Shown: positions 1 to 7,615, counted from the first letter of the stretch. The stretch is 64,000 bases of DNA from DASRWT01 sp963748485 (GCA_963748485.1 CAVVJF010000011.1:558001-622000); one strand, 5' to 3'. Numbers and translations: made by a program. Notes: generated by a model not told the origin, from the sequence alone.

Positions 1-810
1 ATCGTCGGCGGCAAGGGGCTCCTGGTGGAACACGTCGAGGCCGGCGCCCATGATCTTCTTCTCGCGCAGCGCGGCGAGGAGGGCATCGCGCTCGACCAGC
101 GCGCCGCGGCCGGTGTTGACGAGGATGGCGGTGGGCTTCATGAGGGCCAGCTCTTTCCGACCGATGAATCCTCGCGTGTCGTCGGCGAGGCGCACGTGCA
201 GGCTCACCACGTCGGCCTGGCGGAGGATGTCCTCCTTGCCGGCGGACTTGGCGCCGGCGGCGCGGATGCGGCCCTCGTCGCCGCGCGCGCTCCACGCGAG
301 CACCTCCATCCCGATGGCGCGGCCCAGCGTCGCCACGCGGCTGCCGATGGTGCCCATGCCGAAGACGCCCAGCGTCTTCCCGAGCAGCTGGGTGAGCATC
401 TCGCGCGGCCACTTGCCCCCGCGCATCTCGCGGTCGATGGCGGTGATCTTCCGGCCCACCGCGAGCATGAGGGTGAGGGCGTGCTCGGCGACGGCGAAGG
501 CGTTGACGCCGGGGGTGTTGCAGACGGTGACGCCGCGCATGCCCGCCGCGTGCAGATCGATGTTGTCGGTGCCGGTGCCCCATACCGAGACCATCTTGAG
601 GGCGGGGCAGGCGAGGAACACCCCGTCGGTGAAGCGCGCATGGGCCCGGATGTTGATGGCGACGCGGGCGCCGCCGATGCGACGGATCAGCTCCGCCTCG
701 TCGTCGGCGCCGCGCTCGGTGAATACGCGCACCGGACCGAGGGCCTTGGCGCGCTCGTGGGCGGCCGCGCCCTGGAACACCGACGGGAAGTCGTCGGGAA
801 CGACGATCAC
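1..810 (-). CDS. D-2-hydroxyacid dehydrogenase, NAD-binding (3' end beyond window)
   Basis: NAD-dependent 2-hydroxyacid dehydrogenase of the SerA/GyaR type, which interconverts a 2-hydroxy acid and a 2-oxo acid in the cytoplasm. All 270 visible codons are open. They include the Rossmann motif GMGTIG, the VNTGRGALV segment after the cofactor domain, and a GLDVFHQEP segment at the edge that normally precedes the catalytic His. That His and the C-terminus lie outside the window. The start is GTG at 810, giving a GTGA overlap with the stop of the upstream aminotransferase, so the two are translationally coupled. Next to a serine/alanine-glyoxylate-type aminotransferase, a role in serine, glycerate or glyoxylate metabolism is likely, but the exact substrate cannot be read from sequence. 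Confidence 0.88.
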   Translation of the reverse strand, partial: MIVVPDDFPSVFQGAAAHERAKALGPVRVFTERGADDEAELIRRIGGARVAINIRAHARFTDGVFLACPALKMVSVWGTGTDNIDLHAAGMRGVTVCNTPGVNAFAVAEHALTLMLAVGRKITAIDREMRGGKWPREMLTQLLGKTLGVFGMGTIGSRVATLGRAIGMEVLAWSARGDEGRIRAAGAKSAGKEDILRQADVVSLHVRLADDTRGFIGRKELALMKPTAILVNTGRGALVERDALLAALREKKIMGAGLDVFHQEPLAADD

Positions 811-2033
811 GCGGTGCGGGCCGAGAAGACGGCCTGGGCTGCCGCCACCCCCGCCCCCGCCTCGGTGCGATGGCCCAGGTCGCGGAGGGTGAGCTCGAGC
901 GCGGAGAGTGTGGGCAACACGTAGAGCGGGCTCGCGGTGATGCCCATGTGGCCGACCCGCAGGGTGGTCGCGCGGATCTTGTCGAGCCCGGTGCCGATGA
1001 GGATGCCGTAGCGATCGCGCATGTGCTTGACGACGGCGCCGGCCTCGATGCCGGCGGGCGTCTTGAAGCAGGACACGGTGTTGGAGGCGATGGACTCCTC
1101 GGGGAACACCTCCAGGCGCATCGCGCCCAGGCCGGCCCGGAAGGCGGCGCCCGCCACGGCGTGGCGCTCGAAGCGGTTGGCCAGCCCCTCCTCCTTGATC
1201 AGGCGCGTCGCCTCCGCGAGGGCGGCGGTGAGGTGGGTGGGGATGGACACCGGCTGGCGCCGCGGCTGCCCGTCGGGCACCTGCCCGCCGCGGGAGGCGG
1301 GGATCCAGTGCTCCTTCCAGCGGAGCAGGTCATACACGAGCGAGCTCGCCTTGTGCTTGCGGCGCTCCATCGCGTCCCAGGCGGCCGGTCCCACCGCGGC
1401 GAGCGACATCCCTAGCGGCGCGGCCAGGCATTTCTGGGAGCCGGTCATGTTGAGATCGATGCCCCACTCGTCGGTGCGCACGTCGATGCCGGCGAGGGAG
1501 GACACGGTGTCCAGCAGGTAGAGGGCGCGGTGCCGCTTCACGAGCCGGCCCACCTCGGCGGCGGGGTACGTGGTGCCGGTGGACGTCTCGTTGTGGACCA
1601 TGGTGACGGCCTTGGGTCGGACGCGCTCGATCTCGCGCTCGAGCCGGGCGAGGTCGATGGGCCGGCCCCACTCGACGGCGAACTCCGTCACCTCGGCCCC
1701 GACGCGCGCCATGATTTCACGCATGAGCATCCCGAACACGCCGGCGACGATCACGAGCACGCGGTCGCCCGGCTCGATGATCGAGACGGCCCCCGCCTCG
1801 AGGGCGGTCCGCCCGGAGCCCGGCATCACGATCACCTCGCCCGCGGGCGTCTGGAACACGTCGCGGAGCGCGAGGGTTGCGGGCTCGAGCACCTCGAGAT
1901 CGAAGCGCTGGTCGTACTGGATGGTCGGCGGCTGGTTCATCGCCTGGATGACCGTCCAGGGCAGCTCGGTGGGGCCGGGGATCATGAGCACGGCGCGCGC
2001 GGGGGCGGTGCCCCACTGCACGGGGGAATCCAT
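807..2033 (-). CDS. Class V PLP aminotransferase (serine/alanine-glyoxylate type)
   Basis: A 408-residue fold-type I PLP enzyme of the alanine-glyoxylate / serine-glyoxylate aminotransferase family. It begins with the family-typical segment MIPGPTELP (residues 17-25). TVSSLAGIDV follows, with the PLP-binding Asp just upstream (LLDT, 173-176), and the Schiff-base Lys is K201 in TGSQKCLAAP. The ATG at 2033 is chosen because GGGAGG lies about 7 nt upstream and the family begins here; the open frame runs further upstream but overlaps the neighbouring gene. It is coupled to the hydroxyacid dehydrogenase by a 4-base overlap. The pair could convert serine to hydroxypyruvate and then glycerate, which is inference from context. 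Confidence 0.9.
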   Translation of the reverse strand: MDSPVQWGTAPARAVLMIPGPTELPWTVIQAMNQPPTIQYDQRFDLEVLEPATLALRDVFQTPAGEVIVMPGSGRTALEAGAVSIIEPGDRVLVIVAGVFGMLMREIMARVGAEVTEFAVEWGRPIDLARLEREIERVRPKAVTMVHNETSTGTTYPAAEVGRLVKRHRALYLLDTVSSLAGIDVRTDEWGIDLNMTGSQKCLAAPLGMSLAAVGPAAWDAMERRKHKASSLVYDLLRWKEHWIPASRGGQVPDGQPRRQPVSIPTHLTAALAEATRLIKEEGLANRFERHAVAGAAFRAGLGAMRLEVFPEESIASNTVSCFKTPAGIEAGAVVKHMRDRYGILIGTGLDKIRATTLRVGHMGITASPLYVLPTLSALELTLRDLGHRTEAGAGVAAAQAVFSARTA

Positions 2034-2050
2034 GGACGCGCCTCCCGGGG

Positions 2051-2335
2051 TCACGCTCCGGCCTCGGCGAGCCGGCGCTCCTTGCGGCGGATGAGGTAGA
2101 GGTTGCGGAGATACACGAAGAGCCCGGCGGACTGACCGACGATGAAGACGGGATCGTGGCGGTAGATGGCGTAGAGGAGGAGGGTGAGACCGCCGCCGAT
2201 CGAGAAGAACCAGAACGAGACGGGAATCACGCTCTCCCGCTTCTTCTCCGACGCGATCCACTGCAGGAGGAAGCGCATCGAGAAGAACGCCTGTCCGAGA
2301 AATCCCACCGTCAACCAGAAGTGCTCGGTGCTCAT
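2051..2335 (-). CDS. Lipid-A-disaccharide synthase N-terminal-like membrane protein
   Basis: A 94-residue protein with three predicted membrane helices. It matches the small LAB_N family (the N-terminal domain sometimes fused to LpxB or found beside glycosyltransferases): FLGQAFFSMRFLLQWIASE, then VIPVSFWFFS and YLRNLYLI. It is probably an inner-membrane protein linked to envelope lipid or glycan modification, but its reaction is not known. It lies 17 nt upstream of the aminotransferase on the same strand. Its presence is one of the pointers to a Gram-negative envelope. Confidence 0.82.
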   Translation of the reverse strand: MSTEHFWLTVGFLGQAFFSMRFLLQWIASEKKRESVIPVSFWFFSIGGGLTLLLYAIYRHDPVFIVGQSAGLFVYLRNLYLIRRKERRLAEAGA

Positions 2336-2437
2336 CTCCCCTCGCTCCCCGCGTGCTAGAATTCCAGCCGTTCACCATACCGGATGCCCCCCACCGGAGC
2401 AAGGAGTTTCCGCCGCGCATCGCGACGCGGCGTGGAC

Positions 2438-2926
2438 ATGCGCGCGATCGATCGGGCCCTCGTCGATGCAGTGTGGCAGGAGCTGACCGCGTACGGCGCC
2501 GCGCGCACCGGCGAGGAGGCGCGCGCGTTCCTCGCGCGGCAGCCGTTCGTCGCCGGCTTCTCCCAGGCGCTCACCCAGGGGCAGGACGAAGCGGTGCAGC
2601 GCGCCGCCCTCGGTCTTTGCTTTCTGCTCTTCAAGGTCCTGGAGGCGAGCCTCGGCCTCCCGTTTCCCGAAGTATCGGAGGCGCGCATCGTCGCCGCTCA
2701 CGCGGAAGCGCGGGCGGCCATCGCCGAGCTCGGCGCGCCCGAGCCGGATACCGTGCTCCGCGCCATGGACGGGGGGGCCGGGCCCGGGCTCGTCGGCCAC
2801 ATCCTCGCCACGTTCTACGGCGGCGACGGCGCGGGCGCCGGCTACGACGACGGGGTGCGGGCAAACCTCGCCCTGCTCCTCGGCACGCTCGCTCGCGCCC
2901 TCGACCTCGGTCGAGCCGAGGCCTGA
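2438..2926 (+). CDS. Uncharacterised protein, 162 aa
   Basis: No family recognised. The frame is open from 2384, but the ATG at 2438 (residue 19 of the longer frame) is favoured because the first 18 codons encode a basic low-complexity stretch. Neither start has a good Shine-Dalgarno; a TAGAAT box lies at 2357-2362. The protein is mostly helical, with an FLARQPF segment, a hydrophobic LCFLLFKVLEASLGLPFPEV segment and a Gly-rich loop followed by LLLGTLARALDL. No transmembrane segment, metal site or catalytic motif stands out. It converges with the XRE gene (7 nt between stops). Confidence 0.55.
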   Translation: MRAIDRALVDAVWQELTAYGAARTGEEARAFLARQPFVAGFSQALTQGQDEAVQRAALGLCFLLFKVLEASLGLPFPEVSEARIVAAHAEARAAIAELGAPEPDTVLRAMDGGAGPGLVGHILATFYGGDGAGAGYDDGVRANLALLLGTLARALDLGRAEA

Positions 2927-2933
2927 GGCCGTC

Positions 2934-3170
2934 CTACTGAGGCCGCGCCGGCAGGTCGATCAGCTTCCGCAGCTGGGTCTTGAGGGCGACCGACACGCGG
3001 TAGAGGCTGTCCACCGAGATGGACTTCTCGCCCCGCTCGACCTCGCCGATGAACTTGCCCGACAGCGCGGAGCGCTCACCGAGAGCCTCCTGGCTCCAGC
3101 CGCGCTCTTTCCGCATCGATCGAATCTTGGTTCCGAGTGCCTTGCGCACGTGGTTCACGCGACGCTCCAT
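2934..3170 (-). CDS. XRE-family HTH regulator, small
   Basis: A 78-residue protein that is almost entirely one XRE/Cro-type helix-turn-helix (GTKIRSMRKERGWSQEALG, then SGKFIGEVERGEKSISVDSL). It is a DNA-binding regulator with no sensor domain of its own. Its ATG sits 1 nt after the cupin stop, so it is the last gene of a three-gene coupled unit (DsbA-like selenoprotein, cupin, regulator). A plausible model is that the cupin senses a ligand or redox state and this protein acts on DNA; that is inference. Confidence 0.85.
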   Translation of the reverse strand: MERRVNHVRKALGTKIRSMRKERGWSQEALGERSALSGKFIGEVERGEKSISVDSLYRVSVALKTQLRKLIDLPARPQ

Positions 3171-3171
3171 C

Positions 3172-3504
3172 TCAGACGGCCTCCGTTGGTCCGGACGTCA
3201 CGGCGAGGACCAGCGCTCCCGTCTCGCTCTTGACGCTGTGGACACAGCCCGGCGGGCGCCGGGCGTAATTGCCTGCGGTGCACTCCCCGGTCTCGTCCGC
3301 CACGCTGCCCTCGATCACCCAGATCTGCTCGTCGCCCAGGTGGCGGTGGCGCGGAATCGTCGCGCCCGGCTCATAGCGCATGAGAATGGCCTTGTGGCCG
3401 TTCGCATCCTCCCACAGTACCTTCCAGAACACGCCCGGGCGCCGCTGCACCCAGGGCACCGTGGCCGCGTTCACGTACAGGCTTTCCGGCAGCGAGGCGC
3501 TCAC
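3172..3504 (-). CDS. Cupin-domain protein (ChrR-like)
   Basis: A 110-residue single-domain cupin. Motif 1 reads PRHRHLGDEQIWVIEGSV (two His and a Glu as likely metal ligands) and the second half carries PPGCVHSVKSE with the last His ligand. Size and motifs fit the ChrR cupin-like group, which binds Zn, Fe or Mn and is often regulatory or an oxygenase. The start is GTG at 3504, giving a GTGA overlap with the stop of the upstream selenoprotein gene. Substrate unknown. Confidence 0.82.
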   Translation of the reverse strand: MSASLPESLYVNAATVPWVQRRPGVFWKVLWEDANGHKAILMRYEPGATIPRHRHLGDEQIWVIEGSVADETGECTAGNYARRPPGCVHSVKSETGALVLAVTSGPTEAV

Positions 3505-4085
3505 TTGCTCCCCAGCGCCGCGCGGACGGCTTCGCGAAAGGCTTCTACCGGCTGGGCGCCCACGAGGCGGCGCCCGTTGATGAAGAAGGTGGGCGTGCCG
3601 GTGACGCCGAGGGCCCGGCCCTCACTCATGTCCCGCTCCAGATCCTCGCGGAAGCGCTCGCTTTCGAGGCACTCCGCGAAGGGGGCCCGCTCGATGCCGA
3701 TGCGGTCCGCGTAGCGCAACAGGTCGGCCCGCGCGAAGTCGGGCTGGGCCACGAAGAGCAGGTCGTGGTATTCCCAGAAGCGGCCGGCGGCCCCCGCGCA
3801 GCGCGCTGCCATCGCGGCCGGCCGCGCGCCCGCGTGGAAGTCGAGGGGGAAGTCCTTGAAGACGAGCCGGATCCGGCCGGGGAACTCCCGCATCACCTGT
3901 TCGAGCGCCTCCTGCGCCCGCTTGCAATACGGTCACTGGTAGTCGGAGAACTCGACGATCGTGACGGGCGCGTCCTCGGGCCCGCGCGCCATGACGGGAT
4001 CGATGGTGACGGAGGCGCTTTGCCCCGCGCACGCGCTCGCCCACAGCGCCAGCGTCAGCGCGACCCCGCTCACCACTCGTCTCAC
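3501..4085 (-). CDS. DsbA-family thiol oxidoreductase, probable selenoprotein (UGA at 3935-3933)
   Basis: A secreted thioredoxin-fold protein of the DsbA / Thioredoxin_4 group. Read through an in-frame UGA it is 194 residues: a hydrophobic leader (VVSGVALTLALWASACAG, signal peptide or weak lipobox), then VTIVEFSDYQ, then U51-P-Y-C54 where the family has C-x-x-C. The rest follows normally: FKDFPLDFH and the cis-Pro loop GVTGTPTFFINGR, ending LGSK. The UGA replaces exactly the nucleophilic Cys, and the frame is open and family-like on both sides. A SECIS-like hairpin follows. The start is GTG 4085 with GGGGGAG 4 nt upstream. It is coupled to the cupin and XRE genes. Alternatives are a sequencing error or a recent nonsense mutation; the second Sec candidate at 39514 argues against both. 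Confidence 0.8.
3902..3935 (-). other. Putative bacterial SECIS element after the UGA codon
   Basis: Twelve nt after the UGA (3935-3933) the mRNA can form a 7-bp stem: CGGGCGC (3920-3914) pairs with GCGCUCG (3908-3902) with one G-U pair. The loop is AGGAG (3913-3909), with G as its second base. Bacterial SECIS elements read by SelB lie in this interval directly downstream of UGA and usually need a G among the first two loop bases. The hairpin is coding, as in fdhF, so it must also satisfy the KRAQEALE peptide. Confidence 0.65.
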
Positions 4086-4195
4086 GCGTCTCCCCCACGA
4101 TGGTGCGCGTCATTCGCTCATTCCATCCGCATGACAAAAGGTATGATCCACAATACGCGACTGTTTCGAGGGAGGCAAGGCGGGGTGACACACTG

Positions 4196-4570
4196 ATGGG
4201 TTTTTTCGTCCGCGTTCTACTCTACGCGCTTGCGATCGTACTCGCGGGAGCGATAGTTCCCGGAATCACCGTCGACAGTCTCCTTTCCGCGCTCGGCGCG
4301 GGCGTCGCCCTGGGGCTCGTCAACGCCGTGATCCGGCCCATCATCGTGATTCTCACCCTGCCCATCACGCTGCTCACCCTCGGGCTCTTCCTGCTCGTCC
4401 TCAACGGCCTGTGCTTCTGGCTCGTGTCGGCGTTCGTGCCGGGATTCCAGGTGGCGGGCTTCTGGCCGGCGGTGGGCGGGGCGCTGCTGGTGACGGTGGT
4501 GAGCTGGGTGGGCACGGCCTTCGTGAGCGATCGCGGCCGCGTGACGATCATCACCCGCCGCGACCGCTGA
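4196..4570 (+). CDS. Phage-holin-4-type (YvlD-like) small membrane protein
   Basis: A 124-residue protein with four predicted membrane helices, of the family often annotated phage holin family protein (PF04020): VRVLLYALAIVLAGAIVPGI, the signature ALGLVNAVIRPIIVILTLPIT, then two more helices and a short charged tail. In bacteria such proteins are chromosomal inner-membrane proteins with no proven lysis role. ATG 4196 is used because homologues begin directly at the first helix. A TATGAT box at 4142-4147 in the divergent gap to the selenoprotein gene may be its -10. It converges with the NYN gene. Confidence 0.82.
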   Translation: MGFFVRVLLYALAIVLAGAIVPGITVDSLLSALGAGVALGLVNAVIRPIIVILTLPITLLTLGLFLLVLNGLCFWLVSAFVPGFQVAGFWPAVGGALLVTVVSWVGTAFVSDRGRVTIITRRDR

Positions 4571-4575
4571 GGCGC

Positions 4576-4591
4576 CCGCCCGGCCGGGCGG
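4576..4591. terminator. GC palindrome between convergent genes
   Basis: A perfect 16-bp palindrome (CCGCCCGG mirrored) lies exactly in the 21-bp gap between the convergent holin-like and NYN genes. It lacks a T-run, so it may only slow transcription or assist Rho-type termination. Confidence 0.3.
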
Positions 4592-5356
4592 CTAGGCGGC
4601 GCGGCCGCCCTCTTCCAGTGAGGTGATGATGTACGTGCCGCTCTTGGCGTCGCGCTCGAGCGTGACGATCTTCTGCTTCTCGGCCTCCTCGAGGAGCTTC
4701 GAGAAGGTCGAGTACCCATAGTACGACTCGTTGAAGGCGGGGTTCTTCCGGATCATGGTCTGCTTGACCATCGAGCCCCACAGCGTGTCCTTGTTCTCCC
4801 GCTGGAGGGCGAGGATGGCCTCGATGAGCTGGGCGAAGGCTTCCGCTTTCTTCTCGGGCAGCCCCCGCAGGGCGGTGGTCTTGCGGGACTCGCGGATGAG
4901 ATCCTCGTAGAAGATGAACTCGTCGCAGTTGCCCACGAGGAGCTCCGACGAGGACGACTTGACGCCGAGGCCAATGACGTAGCGGTCGTTCTCGCGGAGC
5001 TTGGAGACGAGCGGTGAGAAGTCGGAGTCGCCTGACACCAGCGCGAACGTGTCCACGTGGGTCTTGGCGTAGGCGAGATCCATGGCGTCCACCACCATGC
5101 GGATGTCGGCGGAGTTCTTTCCGCTGTACCGGCTCTGGGGCACGTCGATGAGCTCGATGGCGTGCTCGTGGAAGGGGCGCTTGTACTCGGTGTAGCGGTT
5201 CCAGTCCGCGTAGGCCCGCTTCACCATGATCTTGCCCTTCTCGACGAGCCGCTCCAGGACCAGCTTGATCTCGAACTGCTTGTACTGCGCTTCCTTGACG
5301 CCTCGCACGATGTTCTCGAAATCGATGAACATGGCGAGCTTCCGGTCGTCGCTCAT
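4592..5356 (-). CDS. NYN-domain (PIN-like) putative ribonuclease with OST-HTH/LOTUS-like tail
   Basis: A 254-residue protein with an N-terminal NYN/DUF88 domain. The acidic PIN-like residues are visible: MFIDFEN near the start, ADIRMVVDAMDLAY, and VSGDSDFSPLV. These form the metal-binding active site of this nuclease family. The C-terminal third (AFAQLIEAI... GSMVKQTMIRKNPAFNESYYGYSTFSKLLEEA) fits a LOTUS/OST-HTH RNA-binding domain. It is probably an RNA-processing or RNA-decay enzyme; no target is indicated. The start is ATG 5356 because GGGAGGG lies just upstream; a TATAAT further upstream is a candidate -10. Confidence 0.85.
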   Translation of the reverse strand: MSDDRKLAMFIDFENIVRGVKEAQYKQFEIKLVLERLVEKGKIMVKRAYADWNRYTEYKRPFHEHAIELIDVPQSRYSGKNSADIRMVVDAMDLAYAKTHVDTFALVSGDSDFSPLVSKLRENDRYVIGLGVKSSSSELLVGNCDEFIFYEDLIRESRKTTALRGLPEKKAEAFAQLIEAILALQRENKDTLWGSMVKQTMIRKNPAFNESYYGYSTFSKLLEEAEKQKIVTLERDAKSGTYIITSLEEGGRAA

Positions 5357-5418
5357 TCCCTCCCGTCCTTTCCCCACGCCGCTCCATTATAGGCGGCGGC
5401 GCGGGGACGGACCAACCT

Positions 5419-6582
5419 TCACCGGTTCAGCGGGCGGGGGGCCGGGCCCACGTAGTGGGCGCGGGGGCGGATGAGGCGGTTGTCCGCGTACTGCTCGAGG
5501 GCGTGCGCGCACCAGCCGGCGACCCGGGCGGTGGCGAAGATCGAGGTGCAGAAGTCGGGTGGGATGCCGAGGGCGTCGTAGACCACCGCCGAGAAGAAGT
5601 CCACGTTCACGGGCAGCCCCGTGCGCCGGGTCACCGAGGCGTACACCGCCTCCGCGACCTCGAACAGGCGGGTGCGTCCCGTCGCCGCCGCCATCTCCTT
5701 GGCCATGACGCGGATGACCCGGGCGCGCGCGTCGTCCACCTTGTACACGCGGTGCCCGAAGCCCGGCATGCGCGCGCCGGGGGCGGCCCGCTCGGCGCGG
5801 CTCAGCCGCTCGCGGCTGCCGATGCGCCGCTCGACGTAGTCCTCGGCCTTCGCGGGGTCGCCGATCTCCTTGAGCATGGCGAGGACGTCGTCGTTGGCGC
5901 CGCCGTGGCGGGGGCCTTTCAGGGTGGCGACCGCGGCCACCGCCGCCGCGTGGAGGTCGGCCAGGGTGGCCACCACGACGCGCGCGGCGAACGTGGAGGC
6001 GTTGAGCTCGTGATCGGCGTGGAGGGTGAGGATCACGTCGAGGACCCGCGCCACGTCCGCGTCGGGCGCGCGCCCCTCGAGCATGTGCAGGAAGTGGGCG
6101 GCGTGGCCGCCCTCCGCCGGGGCGGCCACGGGCTCCAGGCCGCTGCGGATCCGGTGCCACGCCGCCACCACCGCGGGCACGAGGGCGGTGATCCGCACCG
6201 ACTTGGCCAGGTTCGCCTCGGGGCGGTCCGCCCGGGCGTCCGGATCGTGGGTGGCGGCCAGCGACACCGCGGTGCGGAGGGCGTCGAGGGGGTGGCAGTC
6301 GCGCGGGAGGGAGCGGAGGAGTGCCGTCACCGGCGCAGGCAGGCCCCGCGCGCCGGCCAGGCGCGCGGCGAACGCGCCGCCCTCGTCGGCTCCCGGCAAT
6401 TCGCCGAACCACAGGAGATGGGTGACCTCCTCGAAGCTCACACGCCCGGCGAGGTCGGCGATCTCGTAGCCCCGGTAGTAGAGGCGCCCGGCGGCGCCGT
6501 CCACCGTGCAGATCGCGGAGTGTGTGGCGACGACGTCCTCCAGCCCGGCCTTCCAGTCCGTGTGCGTGCCGGCGGTGCTCAT
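5419..6582 (-). CDS. Citrate synthase (or 2-methylcitrate synthase)
   Basis: A 387-residue member of the citrate synthase family, which condenses oxaloacetate with an acyl-CoA. The catalytic set is present: His in LTLHADHELNAS, His in MPGFGHRVYK and Asp in LPVNVDFFSA, with GRLYYRGYEI near the N-terminus typical of the short bacterial CitZ/PrpC type. Citrate and methylcitrate synthases cannot be separated by eye. AGGAGG lies 7 nt before the ATG. It is divergent from a small HTH gene. In several bacteria an identical-style HTH is fused to the N-terminus of citrate synthase paralogues, so the neighbour is probably its regulator. The promoter lies in an AT-rich gap with phased repeats. Confidence 0.92.
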   Translation of the reverse strand: MSTAGTHTDWKAGLEDVVATHSAICTVDGAAGRLYYRGYEIADLAGRVSFEEVTHLLWFGELPGADEGGAFAARLAGARGLPAPVTALLRSLPRDCHPLDALRTAVSLAATHDPDARADRPEANLAKSVRITALVPAVVAAWHRIRSGLEPVAAPAEGGHAAHFLHMLEGRAPDADVARVLDVILTLHADHELNASTFAARVVVATLADLHAAAVAAVATLKGPRHGGANDDVLAMLKEIGDPAKAEDYVERRIGSRERLSRAERAAPGARMPGFGHRVYKVDDARARVIRVMAKEMAAATGRTRLFEVAEAVYASVTRRTGLPVNVDFFSAVVYDALGIPPDFCTSIFATARVAGWCAHALEQYADNRLIRPRAHYVGPAPRPLNR

Positions 6583-6603
6583 GAGAGCCTCCTTTGGTTG
6601 GAT

Positions 6604-6643
6604 TGACTATACATGATTTATATTGATTTACAATGATCCAGTT
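6604..6643. promoter_or_regulatory. Four 10-bp phased repeats, probable operator
   Basis: In an AT-rich island between the divergent citrate synthase and HTH genes, TGA recurs at 6604, 6614, 6624 and 6634, one helical turn apart. The second and third copies share TGATTTA. On the minus strand TTGTAA (16-bp spacer) TATAGT overlaps the repeats and could be the citrate synthase promoter. Helix-phased half-sites covering a promoter are what a small HTH regulator would bind cooperatively. The regulator is inferred to be the adjacent HTH gene. Confidence 0.55.
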
Positions 6644-6701
6644 CTAAACGCATGCATTCGCGCGCATGCTGCCTGTACGATTGGGTCGAACGGAGGCGGA
6701 G

Positions 6702-6971
6702 ATGATCATCCTGGATGGCGAGGAGTACCTGACGGTGGAGGAGGCGGCCGGCCTGCTCGACATCAAGCCGGCCACCCTCTACGCGTACGTGAGCCGCGGG
6801 GTGCTGAAGAGCTACCGCCAGGGCATCAAGCGACAGCGCCTCTACCGGCGGGCCGACGTAGAGGCCCTGCTCCGCGTGGCGCCGTCCTCCGGGCCCGCCG
6901 GGGACGAGGGCGAGCTCGCCGCGCGCCGGCTTCCCGAGATCCCGCTCGCGGAGTCCTGGATTCGCGAGTGA
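6702..6971 (+). CDS. Excisionase/MerR-type HTH protein
   Basis: An 89-residue protein with an N-terminal HTH_17-type winged helix (YLTVEEAAGLLDIKPATLYAYVSRGVLKS, then RLYRRADVEALL) and a short acidic tail. Despite the excisionase name of the domain, there is no integrase nearby. The ATLYAYVSRG core is like the DNA-binding head seen fused to citrate-synthase-family proteins. The start is ATG 6702, with GGAGGCGGAG just upstream, rather than 6666. It overlaps the next gene by 4 bases (GTGA). Confidence 0.8.
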   Translation: MIILDGEEYLTVEEAAGLLDIKPATLYAYVSRGVLKSYRQGIKRQRLYRRADVEALLRVAPSSGPAGDEGELAARRLPEIPLAESWIRE

Positions 6972-7615
6972 AGGGCCCGCCGCCCGCCCTCGTCCATCGC
7001 GTTCCTCCCGGCCAGGTGCTCACCGAGAAGTGGCCGGTCCTGACCTATGGTGAGACGCCCCGCTTCATTCCCGCCCGCTGGACGTTCCGCTGCTTCGGTC
7101 TCGTCGCCGAGGAGGTGACGTGGAGCTGGGACGAGTTTCGCGCGCTCCCCCGGACGGAGCTCCACTGCGATATCCACTGCGTCACGCGCTGGTCGCGTCT
7201 GGACAACCGCTTCGAAGGCGTGCCCATCCGCGAGATCATGCGGCGCATCCGGCTCGCGCCCGAGGCGCGCTTCGTGCGCATTCACGCCGACCCCGACTAC
7301 ACGACGAATCTGGCCCTCGACGAGCTGACGCGGGACGACGTGCTCCTGGCGCTCAAACACGATGGCCGGGACCTCACGCCGGACCACGGCGGTCCCCTGC
7401 GGCTCGTGGTGCCGCGCCTGTACTTCTGGAAGAGCGCCAAGTGGCTGCGCGCCTTCGAGTTCCTCGACGTCAATCCGCCCGGCTTCTGGGAGGCCAACGG
7501 GTACCACATGGAGGCCGATCCCTGGAAGGAGGAGCGCTACGCCGACCAGGAGACAGACGCGATGCAGCGCATGAGGGCGGAAGCGGCGCGGCGGCTGAGG
7601 GGGCGGGAGCGGTAG
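6968..7615 (+). CDS. Sulfite-oxidase-like molybdopterin oxidoreductase
   Basis: A 215-residue single-domain member of the oxidoreductase molybdopterin-binding family (COG2041). LHCDIHCVTRWSRLDNRF carries the Cys that ligates Mo; GVPIREIMRRI, ALKHDGRDLTPDHGGPLRLVVP and YFWKSAKWLRAFEF are family blocks. It has no signal peptide and no dimerisation or haem domain, so it is the short cytoplasmic sulfite-oxidase-like type, whose substrate is unknown. The start is GTG 6968, overlapping the HTH stop, so expression is coupled to the regulator. Its stop abuts that of the convergent repeat protein with no gap. Confidence 0.88.
   Translation: MKGPPPALVHRVPPGQVLTEKWPVLTYGETPRFIPARWTFRCFGLVAEEVTWSWDEFRALPRTELHCDIHCVTRWSRLDNRFEGVPIREIMRRIRLAPEARFVRIHADPDYTTNLALDELTRDDVLLALKHDGRDLTPDHGGPLRLVVPRLYFWKSAKWLRAFEFLDVNPPGFWEANGYHMEADPWKEERYADQETDAMQRMRAEAARRLRGRER

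Noticed and set aside
4196..4570. Holin-like protein as evidence of a prophage
   Set aside because: This family is mostly chromosomal, and no phage genes surround it.
6702..6971. Excisionase-type HTH as sign of an integrated element
   Set aside because: No integrase, att-like repeats or tRNA nearby; context points to regulation of citrate synthase.
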